From positions 1,248,501 to 1,312,500 of the forward strand of contig SKCR01032772.1 in NCBI GenBank assembly GCA_019454045.1: a stretch of DNA of 64,000 nt, written 5' to 3'. Shown here in pieces: positions 23,488-34,554 of the stretch (positions within the stretch are counted from its first letter, which is position 1; each line of letters starts with the position of its first letter). Made by a program: the position numbers and the translations under genes. The stretch comes from Zanthoxylum bungeanum (Eukaryota; Streptophyta; Magnoliopsida; Sapindales; Rutaceae). The notes under the pieces were generated by a model that had not been told where the DNA came from, did not search any database, and saw only the letters and a program-made list of their open reading frames with translations.

Positions 23488-24700
23488 TGTTGGGATATAT
23501 GTCATAAATCATTATGTAATATGTAAACGAGATTATTATCGTAATAACAAATGACGTTTTTATTAATTTATCGATCGTTTATTTCAATTCCCATATTATA
23601 AATTATCATGTGTATCCGTTGTTAGTTCCAATTTTATTGGTAATGTCCGTAACAAAACAAGTTCAATTGAGTTGTAATAAGTCTTGAAGAACTTTGAGCA
23701 ATTGGACTGATATTTGGCAAAGCTGGAGCAAATTCGTTAGTGTTGCGTTCGTTGAAGCGCTCGAACGTGTGGCGTTAGTGGCACGTTTTCTGTTGGGTTC
23801 AAACGAAATATTTTAGAGAGTAAATGTTCGTGGTGCGTTCGAGTAAGCGTTCGAACGAAATATTCCAGAGAGCAAACATTTGTGGTGCGTTCGAGTAAGT
23901 GTTCGAAGGAACATTTCCAGAGAGCACGCGTTCGTGGCGCGTTTGAGTGGCGTTCGAATGCACGTGCGGAACTGAGTTATTTTGGACGCGTTTTTAACCT
24001 AATTTGGTATTGGGAAGCCTTTCTTTTTACTCTACCTATATGAAGAACATATAACCACCTTCCCCCAATGTTGAAAACATATTCTCTCAAATCTGCAAAA
24101 CATCGTAGCTTTTCAACCTATTCTTTTCTCACCTTGAAGACTTCATTGTTTTCATTGTCTTCGCTTTTGTGGTGAGATTGATATTTCTTAAACCATCAAC
24201 ACAAATCAAAACCCAATTTCCAAAACATTTAGAGTTCTCAAAGAGGAAGATTGGCAGTCAGAGTTTCGACGTTCAGAGTTGATTCACTCAGAGACTTCAG
24301 AGGTTCCGAAGAAAACCATGAGATAAGGGCTCGATGAGTTCTTCGAGTTCTTGCAGTCTAGAGGTATTAGAGTCGGTGGAGTTACCGCCATAGGTCTTTT
24401 ACCATCACTGTAAGTGTTTCTCATATAATGGATTTTGGGCTGGTAGCCGAGATACCCTGAGTGGTTTTTTACTCGCACAAGTTTTCCACTTCATCACCAA
24501 AATAACTGTGTTGATTTGTGGTGCTGATTTTGTTTGTTGTTTTATCTTGTGGTATCGATTTAATATTTGGCAATATATTATAATTGTTAGATATAATGGT
24601 GTTTGTTTAAAATCCATAGAAATAATATTTTAGGACATGTCTTAAAATATTATGATAATTTTCGCATAGGGTCAGAACCTTGGATAATTACGAACTTTCA
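23488..24700 (+). repeat. Sire-like copia 5' LTR (1213 bp)
   Basis: It runs from TGTTGGGATATATG to CGAACTTTCA and is followed 2 bp later by a tRNA-Met-type PBS. A block at 23740-23980 contains GCGTTCGAGTAAGCGTTCGAACG-type sequence. TATA-like CTATATGAAG lies near 24040. Two further copies or fragments occur inverted (10479-20709 and 53802-54277). Confidence 0.85.
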
Positions 24701-24702
24701 AT

Positions 24703-24716
24703 TGGTATCAGAGCCT
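24703..24716 (+). other. Copia primer-binding site (tRNA-Met type)
   Basis: TGGTATCAGAGCCT is the usual plant copia PBS complementary to initiator tRNA-Met, 2 bp after the LTR. Confidence 0.9.
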
Positions 24717-24742
24717 CACCGCGATCCTTGACTCGTTTAACT

Positions 24743-26400
24743 ATGGAACATAGTCAACCCTTGAATTGTCCCTCATTCTATGACAGGATTGAATATTTAC
24801 ATTGGAATGTTCGCATGAGAGCGTTCTTAAAATCCTTAAATAAGAGAGTCTGGATGACAATTGAGTACGAGTGAAAACCTCATGTGATTATGATTGATGG
24901 GGTCTCTTCCCCTAAAGACAAAATGACCTGGACCAAAGATGAATTTGACGCAAGCAACAGGAATAACAAGGCAATTAATACCATACATGGTGTTATGTGC
25001 TCAGCTGAATTTAGGAGAATCTCTATGTGTGAGATAGCCAATGATGCTTGGGACATCCTACAGACTATGCATGATGGCATATTGTCTGTTAAAAATAATA
25101 GACTCCAGGATCTTGCTACTAGGTTTGAGGTCGCCAGAATGAATGATGATGGGACCTTTGATGAATTCTATGCTGAGGTTAACGATATCGTTAACTCAAG
25201 CTTTAATCTAGGTGAGACTATCCCTACCAGTAGGATAGTTAGGAAAATCCTTAAATCTCTGCTGATAAGTTCTTACTCAATATCACCGCCATCGAGGAGA
25301 GTAATGACCTTGATCAGCTTAAATTAGATGACATTGTAGAAAAACTGCAGGTTTATGAAAAGAAACTTCCTGGTTATAAAAGCCAAAAACTATAGTGATG
25401 AAAATCGTGAAAGAAGTTGTTCATGATCCATCAAGTGATGATGATGATACCCTCACGGATCAAGATCTAGCCATATTTGCAAAGAAGTTTAAGAATTTTC
25501 TTAAGCTGAAGACGTGTGGCCGTAGCAGTGATAGGAATAGGGAAGATAAGCCTAGAGAGAGTAGGCATAATGGGAGAGAGTCTAGAGAGTATAGGGGTAG
25601 CAAACCCCATAGTATTCAATGCCATGAGTGTGAAGGGTATGGGCACGTTGGATATGAGTGTCCTACATACCTAAAGGTTAAATGCAAGAAAGTCATGACA
25701 GTCTATCTTAGTGATTCAGAAGATGGTTATACTTCTGATAAGTCTCCTAAAGACAAGAGCAATTTTATGGCATTTGCTGCTAGCGTGTCTGGTGAGAGAA
25801 AGGATAATGTTAGTGATGTTGATTCAGAATTCTCTCACGATGAGTTTGTTGATGAGGATAGTCTTCAGGTAGCTTATGTTGAACTGTTTAATGAGAGTCT
25901 AGCTATCAAGAAGGATAATATAGAGGTCAATAAGAGTCTGAAGGAAGTAGAACTAGAAATGAATGAAGCTCAAGCTAATTTTGAACACAGCCTTGTGATG
26001 ATTGATGACCCCGAGGAGAGAAATACATGTATAGTTGATAGAATCAAAAATTTAGAAACTGAACTTGAAGATGTTAGAACCCAGTTGTCTATATTTTCGA
26101 AGGCACGACACATTAGGCATAAGTGTTTCATACCGCATAACAAAAGAAAAGGCCTAAGAGTGTTTCACCTAGATTTGATTCGTCAAATTTAGTTTCTCAA
26201 GTTTCTGCACTAACCAAAGAAGCACGATTTCTTAATGAGAAACTTGTTTTGTTGACTAAGAATACTCAGATGGATGAGTTTCCTAAGAAAGTGTGGGTGA
26301 GGAAACAAGATGACTTCCTCTCTCCTTTTGAGTGCCTTGAATATGAAAGGCATGATGAGAGTGCACTTCGGTGTAACTCTTCTTAGAAGTTGAATTTGTT
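24743..26400 (+). pseudogene. Sire-like copia gag (degenerate); pol absent
   Basis: It starts at ATG 24743 (MEHSQPLNCPSF). The capsid domain has WTKDEFDASNRNNKAINTI, CEIANDAWDILQ and LQDLATRFEVARM (UBN2-type). An in-frame TGA lies at 24872-24874, a frame change near 25257 and a stop near 25393. The frame resumes at 25395 with DLAIFAKKFKNFLK and the zinc knuckle CHECEGYGHVGYEC (about 25620-25660). A further frame change lies near 26140, after which it ends at about 26387. The zinc-knuckle style is typical of Sire/Maximus. Protease, integrase, RT and the 3' LTR are missing; the element is cut near 26484. Confidence 0.85.
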
Positions 26401-26484
26401 TTCCCATTGCATGTGTGTGTGCGTGTGTTTTATATTTCTTGCACGTTTATTTTGTTTCACTGCATATGGGTGCATGTGTGTGTT

Positions 26485-26772
26485 TTATTATACAAGGCTG
26501 GAATTTTTGAAATTCTACACTGTTAAAATGACCTTTTAAGTTTATAGCCTTTAAAATACAAAGTATTATCTCACCTACATAAGAAATAAAAATCACAATA
26601 AAAATATATATAACATAAATTTAATTGTTATTTCATAAATGTGCTAAATTAAGTGGATTAATGAAATTACAAGTGTAAAATGATTAATTTTTCTTTTAAT
26701 AAATTTTCACTTTTCAGTGTTTATCACTCAAGAAAGTGGAAACAATGATTAATTTTTCTTTTAATAAATTTA
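26485..26772 (-). repeat. AT-rich LTR-like arm fragment
   Basis: It closely matches 53550-53800 in the same orientation and 51322-51590 inverted. Landmarks are TATACAAGG, GTGCTAAATTAAGTGGATTAATGA and TGTTTATCACTCAAGAA. It ends beside truncated ME LTR A. The last ~30 bp repeat an inner piece of the same unit. Confidence 0.7.
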
Positions 26773-26775
26773 CAC

Positions 26776-27368
26776 TCCGACGCTCAAGTCAGTAGTGAAG
26801 ACGAGCGGAAAATAAGGAAGAGCAAGGTTTAGGGCTACCTTGACCTTCGTAGACTGCCGTGAGGGCGATGGGCCGGTTTTTAGAGAGTAAGAGGCTCTGA
26901 GAGCTCAAGTTTGAAAGCTAAGACTTCTCCTGGAAAAACTATGCCATCTGCTCGTGGATTACCCATTCTATTTATATGCTCTTTGGTAGTGTGCTTATTA
27001 AATACATTAATTGTTTGTCCGTTGTGTGCTGGAAACGGCTGGTCCATGAAGAGAGGGAGTTATGAGTTCAAACGTTTCGTTGGTTGGAAACTGATGAGTT
27101 AGGAGGCCACTTTGATAAGATATTTTCATGGATATGGGCTTGTGAAATAACTTGGGCCAATATAAGCTCACAAATGGGTTTTCTCTGAGGGTTTTGGGCT
27201 CTTTAGACTAATGGGTGATGAGTGTCGTGCCTCTCTTTATGCATGGGCCTGAGAAGATAATTGGGGACCAAGTCTATTCTAGGTACTGTTTGGGGGGGTG
27301 AGTTGCCACTAGTGTAGGGCTTGAAGCGAAAAGTCAAAAATGCCATTGGCCCAAATTTGGCCCATACA
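26776..27368 (-). repeat. ME LTR A (593 bp, truncated)
   Basis: It matches 32989-33328 continued at 51071-51320. On the minus strand it begins TGTATGGGCC. About 130 bp at its plus-strand left end is missing compared with LTR B. Confidence 0.8.
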
Positions 27369-27589
27369 GTTTGTCACATACTCTTTAAGTCAAGAAATTT
27401 ATGACTTGGAGAGTATTTCAGTGCATGTCGTATGAAACAGGATGTATAGGTACATGTCAAGAATGTTAGCTCTAAGCACAATTCTTCGTTGTTTGGATGG
27501 TTCAGTAAAGCCTTTCATGCGTTTTAACAGAAGAGTTGCGTAATTTTTTAGTGCTTCTTTAAGTTGTAGTCCATGTTTATGAACTAGAC

Positions 27590-28330
27590 TTGATATGAGC
27601 CACGGGGGATGTCCCCGGTCGACTGAACTAGACGAAGGTTCAGGAGTTATTTCATACGACATTGTCGTTTGGACTGAGGGAAGTCCAAGTCTTTAATTGA
27701 CCTCGACATGAGTCCATGGGGGATGTCCCCAGTCGACTAAACCAGACGAAGGTTCATGAGTTATTTCATACGACATTGTCGTCTGGACTGTGGGAAGTCC
27801 AAGTCTTTAATTGACTCGACATGAGTCCATGGGGGATGTCCCCAATCGACTAAACCAAACGAAGGTTCAAGAGTTATTTCATACGAAATTGTCGTTTGGA
27901 CTGAGGGAAGTCCAGTCTTCAGTTGACTCGACATGAGTCATTGGGGGATGTCCCCAGTCGACTGAACCAAATGAAGGTTCATGAGACAATTCACATGACA
28001 TTGTCGGATGGACTGATGGTAGTCCCTGTCTTTAGTTGACTCGACACGAGTCCTCAGGGGATGTCCCCAATCGACTGAACCAGATGAAGGTTCATGAGAC
28101 AATTCACACGATATTATCGTATGGGCTGAGGGTAGTCCATATCTTTAGCTGACTCGACATGAGTCCTCGGGGATGTCCCCGGTCGACTAAACCAGATGAA
28201 GGTTAAGGAGACAATTCACACGATATTGTCGTATGGACTGAGGGTAGTCCATGTCTTTAGTTGACTCGACATTAGTCCTCGGGGGATGTCCACAGTCGAT
28301 TGAACCAGATGAATGTCAGGATAATCCCCA
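27590..28330. repeat. ME tandem array 1 (~113-bp units)
   Basis: There are about six to seven units starting GACTCGACATGAGTCC, with GGGGATGTCCCC (itself palindromic), CAGTCGACTGAACCAGATGAAGG and a TCGTATGGACTGAGGG block. Confidence 0.9.
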
Positions 28331-28680
28331 TACTGCGGGTCAAATGACAAGGGGAGTCTTCAATGTCGTCTGGACCAGATGAAGGCCAGGTCTTCAACTT
28401 GACACTATATGAGCCATGGGGAATGTTCCAAGTTGACTGAACCAGATGAATGTCAGGAAAATCTCCATACTACTGGTCAAATGACCAGAGGAGTCTTCAA
28501 TGTCGTCTGCACCAGACGAATGCCAGGTCTTGAACTTGACTCTACATGAGCCATGGGGAATGTTCCCAGTCGACTGAACCAGATGAAGGTCAGGATAATC
28601 TTCATACTACTAGTCAAAGGACCAGGGGAGTCTTTAATGTCATCTGGACTTTATGAAAATCTATGAAGGTCTCCACTCGA
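28331..28680. repeat. ME tandem array 2 (~120-bp units)
   Basis: About three units with ATACTACTGGTCAAATGACC, GTCTTCAATGTCGTCTGG and CAGTCGACTGAACCAGATGAA. They are clearly derived from or related to array 1. Confidence 0.85.
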
Positions 28681-28729
28681 CTAGTCCTAATGAAGGTTCA
28701 AAGAAGGCTATGGTCGACTAGACCTGATG

Positions 28730-29040
28730 AAGATCTATGAGGGTCTTCACTTCTCACTCTACAATCCTCACTCTACGAGACCTGACAAAGTTCAGTGAGG
28801 GTGGTCATTCCTTATTCTACAATCCTCACTCTACAAGACCTGACAATGGTCAATGAGGGTCTTCATTCCTCATTCTACCATCCTCACTCTACAAGACCTG
28901 ACAAAGGTCAATAGGGGTCTTCATTCCTCATTCTACAATCCTCACTCTACAAGACCAGACAATGGTCAATGAGGGTCTCCATTCCTCATTCTACAAGACC
29001 TGACAAAGGTCAATAAGGGTCTTCATTCCTCATTCTACAA
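28730..29040. repeat. ME tandem array 3 (~58-bp units)
   Basis: About five units of CCTCACTCTACAAGACCTGAC, AAAGGTCAATGAGGGTCTTC and ATTCCTCATTCTAC. Confidence 0.88.
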
Positions 29041-30130
29041 TATCATATATGTAGTGTCGAATGAGATCTTTAATGAGTGCCAAGCTTCACATGGTAGTGT
29101 CGAATGAGATCATTAACAAATGTCAAGCTTCACTCGTGTAGTGTCGAATGAGATCCTTAAGAAGTGTCAAGCTTCACACGTGTAGTGTCGAATGAGATCC
29201 TTAACAAGTGCCAAGCTTCACATGGTCATGTCGAGTGGGACATTCGCCTTATGCTGAGTGTAGTGTCGAGTGGGACATTCACCACATGATGAATCTTCAT
29301 TTGGTGGCATCATTCTTAAGCCTACAACTTTATAGTGTCGAGTGGGACACTCACCTCATGATGAATCTTCACAAGTGTTAATTGGAGCATCCTCCTTAAG
29401 ATGAGTCTACATCTTTGTAGTGTCGAGTGGATCACTCAAGATGAATATTTATTTGGAGCACTCACTCTAAGCCAAGACTACATCTTTGTAGTGTCGAGTG
29501 AGATAGTATCCTCAAGATGTTTATCCGTGTAATATTGATCGGAACCTTAGGTAACTCAGCTAACCTATTTTTCATGTCGAATGGAACTTCAACCAATAGC
29601 TGATCCTTCCTCCATGTCATGTCGACTGGACTCTTAGCCTCTGGCTAAGACCTCTTCCTTTGTCATGTCGAGTGGTGCTTCAGCCTCTAGCTGAGAGTTC
29701 TTCCTTATCCTGTGGAGTGGAACCTCAGTTTCTAGCTAGGATTTCTTCATTGTCGTGTCGAGTGGAGCCTCGGCCATCTAGCTAGGACTTCTTCCTTGTC
29801 GTGTGAAATGGAATCTTAGTCTCTGGCTAAGACTTCTTCCTTGTCGTGTCGAGTGGAGCCTCAGCCATCTAGCTATGACTTCTTCCTCATGCCAACTCTT
29901 CATACACGTAGCGTCGAGTGGGACATCCTCCTCTTGCCAAGCCTCCATACACGTAGTGTTGACTGGGACCTCCATGCCAAGTCTTCATTAGAGTATTGTC
30001 CATTCGGGACATCCTTCTCAAGCCAACTTTTCATACACGTGGTTTTTACTGGGACATCCTCCTCATGCCAAGCCTCTGTAGTGTCGACTGGGATATGTAC
30101 CTCAAGCCAGATACATTACTTCGTCGTATG
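29041..30130. repeat. ME tandem arrays 4-7 (~40-45-bp units)
   Basis: Successive unit types all keep GTGTCGARTG: GTAGTGTCGAATGAGATCC (29045-29225), TAGTGTCGAGTGGGACATTC (29225-29540), TCATGTCGAGTGGAGCCTC (29560-29880) and GTAGTGTCGACTGGGACATCC (29885-30120). Several short ORFs on both strands cross it and are artefacts. Confidence 0.85.
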
Positions 30131-30421
30131 GGATGAGTGGTAGAAAAAGTGGTTATACTGGAGGGAAACGTCTTGTTTCTTTCTTAGTCGACTGAGAGAA
30201 GTATGTCGATTGGGTCGGATGATGGTTTATGTTGTTGATTGGAGAAAATGGGTTTCTCCATAAGTAGGAGTTTTGTGAAGGATAATTTTTTTTTAAAAGT
30301 AACCAATGAATACTTGTTTGGGAATCTATGATGTCCCTAAGGTTACAATGGGTGGCCTATGACTCTTTTTGGTGGTCTAATCGCATCAAGTGACACCTTA
30401 TTGAGATATATTGCTAGCACA

Positions 30422-32774
30422 TCATTTATTAGGTCGCTTGGGAGGATTTAATATTCTTTCATTGTGATGGTTGGTGGAGCTTCCTCTCTTATTGTTCTTC
30501 TTATTCTCCTCCCACCTGATCTCAATGTGAGCTAGAGCCATGGCTTGATCCATTGTGTAGCATCGAAATTTAGTGAGCTTTTTGTAGAGTCCACTTTCTG
30601 AAAGAAATCTATTTATGAATGCTTCCACTGCAGTAGGCTGATGGAGATCTGGGATTGTTATCCTTTCTCTATTGAAGCGAGCCACGTAGCTTTGCAAGGA
30701 CTCCGCTCTCCGTTGTTGGATGGCATTAAGGTCATTGATGGTCTTCTCAAGTTTGCAAGAACTTGCAAAATGCTCCATAAATTTGTCTGCTAGCTGTTGG
30801 TAAGACTCGATAGATCTGTATGGGAGATTGATAAACAAGGTGAGGGTAGGACCATCTAATGTTTCTCCAAATCCTCTGCACATACCAGTTTCCCATTGAT
30901 GAGGAGCTAGACCTGTTGATATCATCTTGTATTTATAATGGACAATATGGTCGTATGGGTCAGTTGATCCATCATACATCTTCATATCTGGAGGACTGAA
31001 CTTCCTTGGTAGTTCGATGGAAGTGATGGTCTCTAAAAACAGAGTATCTGAGATCGTGACAGCTCGACTTTTCCTCATTGGTAGTCTGACACCATGTAAG
31101 CTGGAGAGAATTGCATCTTTGAACTCTTTCATTTCCTTGCGCATGGTGGAGGCAACTTGTCGTGCTTGGTCGGTTGGGGAGATATGTTGACTTCTTTCTT
31201 TATTTGGTGGATGGTTTTCTGATGGCGGATTGTCGCTTGCCATATTGTTGAATTCCCCCAAGAGATTGGTGGGGCTTGTAGGATTGCTGGGATGGTCTGG
31301 TGATAAGTGCGGTTTATACCCACTTATTATGGCATTCTTAGCCTATTATTTGGTTATGTTTCGTACCATTTAATATCATTTATAGTTTATTTTATGTTTT
31401 ATTTGTAGGAGCATTAATACATGGATCTTGGGACATTTTCATGTGTTTTGGGAACTTTCGGAAGCATCGGACGAGCACGGGATCAACAGGAACTAGGAGA
31501 CGCAGCGCAGTGAGAAAATTATTACTGGAGCTGCGGCACCCAAGTTCAGGCGCCACGGCGCCAGCAAGTAGACGCATCCTAGCCAAAAGGCCGAGAATTA
31601 GGCGCCGCAGCGCCTGCAAGACCACGCGTTACATACACACTCCATAGGGTTTAACGTCGCGACGCCGCGACGCTGCATGAGAGATAAACACGCGTTCAGA
31701 AAATTGATTTTTAAGGTTTTTAACATGTATTATGATTCCAAGGCTCCACTATAAATACATGACTTCGTCCAAGACTAAAGAGAGGAGGCTAATACATAGC
31801 ACAAAACACCAAAATATATATTTTAGAGAGATCCAAGGAGGAGGATTGAAGAGTAACAAGAGGAGACGAAGGCGGTGACGTTCGAAGAGGAAGAGATTCA
31901 ATTCAAGATTTACTTCTTGTTTCTTTCTTAGAACTCTAATGATTTTCATTAGATTCATGACTTTATTTTCATTTTTTTTTATCTATTGTCATGAACTAAA
32001 CTCCTTAATTCTGGAGAATGATGTAACTGATGCTTGAACCTTTATTTTAATTATCGATTTGTTATGAAGTTTTATTGAGTTATTTATATTCTTTTGAGTT
32101 TAATGCTTCTTGATTGCTGGCCACAATTTGAGATGATGCATGTTTAGAATCTATCACTCGGGAGATGGGATTTTGAATAGATTTAGAGAATATAACTTAG
32201 GAGTTTTATAGAGTTCTAGAGAATATATAAGTTCCTTTGAAGTCGTTAATATAGTTGATGATATTTTCACTGATGCTCGAGAGAGTGAGTGGATAATTTC
32301 GGAGTCTTGACTTATAAACAATTTAACTGAACAATGATTAATTGGCATGATGAATACATAGACGACAGCTAGGTGAAATCAGGATCTAGAATCTCTATCG
32401 TATTAGTCCCTCATATATAATTATTTTTATATTTATTTATTTAAATAAATCTTTATTATTTGTTTTCTAAATAAAGTTAGGATTATCAATTGTAGTACTT
32501 AGTGCGAGTTTAACACAATCTATGTAGGTTCGACACTCTAAACTCATTTATACTAAAACTTGACACCGTACTCTTGCGGTTCGATATAAAATATCACAAC
32601 ATCTGGAGTATCAGGTTGTTGGGAAGTTGAGGAGATCTGCTCCAGTTGCTACTGGAGGGTTGTGTTAGAGCTTCGCATGGCTTGATTCTCTTCTTCTAAG
32701 GCGCGTAATCGTTCTTGGAGTATGGCCAGCTGTGTAGACACATGATCTGGTGTTTACTCACTACTAGAAGCCAT
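30422..32774 (-). pseudogene. ME gag (Ty3/gypsy), interrupted by a solo LTR
   Basis: It starts at ATG 32774 (MASSSE, then a stop), with a coiled segment LRALEEENQAMRSS and a second stop. A solo LTR at 31301-32601 splits it. The frame continues unchanged after the 5-bp TSD. The capsid domain at 31261-30422 has MKMYDGSTDPYDHIVHYKYKM, YRSIESYQQLADKFMEHF and ESLQSYVARFNRERI, typical of the retrotransposon Gag family (PF03732-like). It ends after KRPNK with no zinc knuckle or protease. Its sequence differs from TE1/OE Gag, so ME is a separate family. Two nonsense codons precede the insertion. Confidence 0.85.
31301..32601 (+). mobile_element. Athila-like solo LTR (1301 bp)
   Basis: It starts TGATAAGTGCGG and ends TTGCGGTTCGATATAAAATA then TCACAACA, flanked by a perfect 5-bp TSD TCTGG (31296-31300 and 32602-32606). 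The ends and the CTTGCGGTTCG tail resemble Athila-type Ty3/gypsy LTRs. A TATA box (CACTATAAATAC) lies near 31749. A GC-rich block with GGCGCC palindromes lies at 31540-31670. No internal sequence remains, so it is a solo LTR left by LTR-LTR recombination. Confidence 0.85.
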
Positions 32775-32834
32775 GAATGGTCGTGACTTAGGAACCATAG
32801 ACTAAGAAATATTTGCCTGGTATGAATCGCTAAG

Positions 32835-32852
32835 GCCCCATGGTGGGCGCCA
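32835..32852 (-). other. ME primer-binding site
   Basis: The minus-strand TGGCGCCCACCATGGGGC lies 5 bp after the CA end of LTR B. The TGGCGCC start is common among plant Ty3/gypsy PBSs. The exact tRNA is not certain. Confidence 0.7.
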
Positions 32853-32857
32853 AATTA

Positions 32858-33328
32858 TGGATGCTGGTTTTTTTCTGAGGTCCACAATCGAGAATTTCTA
32901 GGTTGGGCACTAGCGATCCTGCAAAACAAAGGTAGAGTGAGCGTGGAGGTTACTACCCATCGGTGTGGTGGGTGTCGTAGGCACTATGACGCTCAAGTCA
33001 GTAGTGAAGACGATCGGAAAATAAGGAAGAACGAGGTTTAGGGCTACCATGACCTTCATAGACTGCCGTGAGGGCGGTGGGCCGTTGTTTAGAGAGTAAG
33101 AGGCTCCGAGAGCTCAAGTTTGAAAGCTAAAACTTCTCCTGGAAAAACTTTGCCCTCTGCTCATGGATTACCCCTTCTATTTATATGCTCTTGGTAAATA
33201 TGCTTATTAAATACATTAATTGTTTGTCTGTTGTGTGTTGGAAATGGTTGGTCCATGAAGAGGGGGAGTTATGAGTTCAAGCGTTTCGTTGGTTGGCAAT
33301 TGATGAGTTAGGAGGCCACTTTGGTAAG
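32858..33328 (-). repeat. ME LTR B, first portion (interrupted by OE)
   Basis: It runs from TGGATGCTGG at 32858 to the OE insertion site. 32989-33320 matches LTR A. It ends with GTAAG, the OE TSD. The rest of this LTR is at 51066-51320. Confidence 0.85.
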
Positions 33329-33867
33329 TGTAGACACTGCATTTTTGCATGAAGCCCAGAGATGAGCCTCGTATGGAGGCACTATCCTTTAAGTTGCGGA
33401 AGTTACGGGAAACGGACGTCGGAAGGAAAAAATTCAAGAAATGAATACATCAAAAAATTTAACTCGCTAATTGGCCTCGAGTTCGCTCGATTAATCTCTG
33501 TTTTAAAATATTAAGTCTCGGCCCAAAACCCCCGCACCCATCCGAGGCCCACCAAAGCCCAATCCAAATAATTAAAACATTTAAAACACATGTCACAAAT
33601 TAAATCAAATCAAATTAAATTAAATTAAATCCAATTAAAATCAAATCAAATCCCCTTCCTAATTTAAATAAATCATTCACCAAATTAAATATATTCCCCA
33701 CCAAAATTACACAATATTCTAAAAACCCTAGCATGCTATTATAAAAAAGACCCGAGCCAACCCTCTTCCCCCTTGGACATTCACGCCACCTTCAACAAAA
33801 AGAACAAACCCTAAACACTCTCTTCTAGCTCTCCCTCACGCCACACAAACACACACAGCCACTCACG

Positions 33868-34554
33868 AAAAATGGCAAGCTCATCTGAGAATATAATGTC
33901 AAGTATGCCAACCCAAGAGAGCGGCCCTAGTGTCGGTGCAGAATCACGGAGAAGAGAAGTTAAGGCTCGTTCCTCGGATGTTTTCAAAATTCATTTTCAT
34001 TTGGAACGCCTAGAAGATAATACACAACGAGCAATTTGTAACTATTGTGGGGTTATCTACAACAAGAAGATAACAAAAAAGATGATTGTGTGGATGATTG
34101 GACTCGAGCTGATCTGAGACAACAAGAAGATGCCCCCGATGATTTTGAAGATTTGTTCGATAATGCATCTGCAAGTGCATCAACAAGTGCAAGCGCGAAC
34201 CGGAGCCGAGGATCAACTGATAATGATGATTGATAATTGTAAAATTGTAATTTACAAATGGGATATGTATTAAAATTTTAATGTAATTATGTGAGATTTG
34301 ATTCTCTCACCCTTAGAGGATACGTAGGAAACTTAAATTTTTAAAAATTTAAGCTCAAGCTCTTCAATGTAATAATTTTTTTTTATAAAATTAATCTCAT
34401 TTATTCTAATTAATTTTCAAAATTAAGAAAAAAGGTTTGGAACCGAACCGGTCGGTTCCGGTTCGGTTCAAGGTTCCGGTTCCACACTTGTGGAACGGGA
34501 AACCGACCGGTTCGGTTCGGTTCCAAACTGGAACCGAACCGTCGGCCGGGTCTA
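33868..34554 (+). mobile_element. hAT transposon remnant, internally deleted, 5' end lost
   Basis: It begins four bases before the transposase ATG, keeps the N-terminal BED region, jumps to the acidic/serine C-terminal tail, then continues into a 3' end with GGTTCGGTT repeats and TIR GGCCGGGTCTA (34544-34554). The octamer GTATATCG after it matches the LTR target in the other LTR (49120-49127). The 5' TIR and first TSD copy are gone with 606 bp of LTR. Confidence 0.8.
33872..34117 (+). CDS. Truncated hAT BED-finger ORF fused to the OE LTR leader (81 aa)
   Basis: The frame has an N-terminal disordered stretch (MASSSENIMSSMPTQESG), a basic patch, then the BED finger start SSDVFKIHFHLE and the CxxC pair in AICNYCG (residues about 52-58). 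The His half of the finger and the catalytic domain are deleted, so DNA binding is unlikely. The frame ends TGA soon after the deletion junction. It lies 132 bp from the LTR TATA box, and I see no ATG between them; the context AAAAATGG is favourable. A transcript from this LTR would have this as its first ORF. Another frame (34045-34233) carries the transposase C-terminal tail. Confidence 0.55.
   Translation: MASSSENIMSSMPTQESGPSVGAESRRREVKARSSDVFKIHFHLERLEDNTQRAICNYCGVIYNKKITKKMIVWMIGLELI

Noticed and set aside
24401..24617. Short ORFs in the Sire-like LTR
   Set aside because: They overlap the LTR and its promoter region and are not conserved in the inverted copy.
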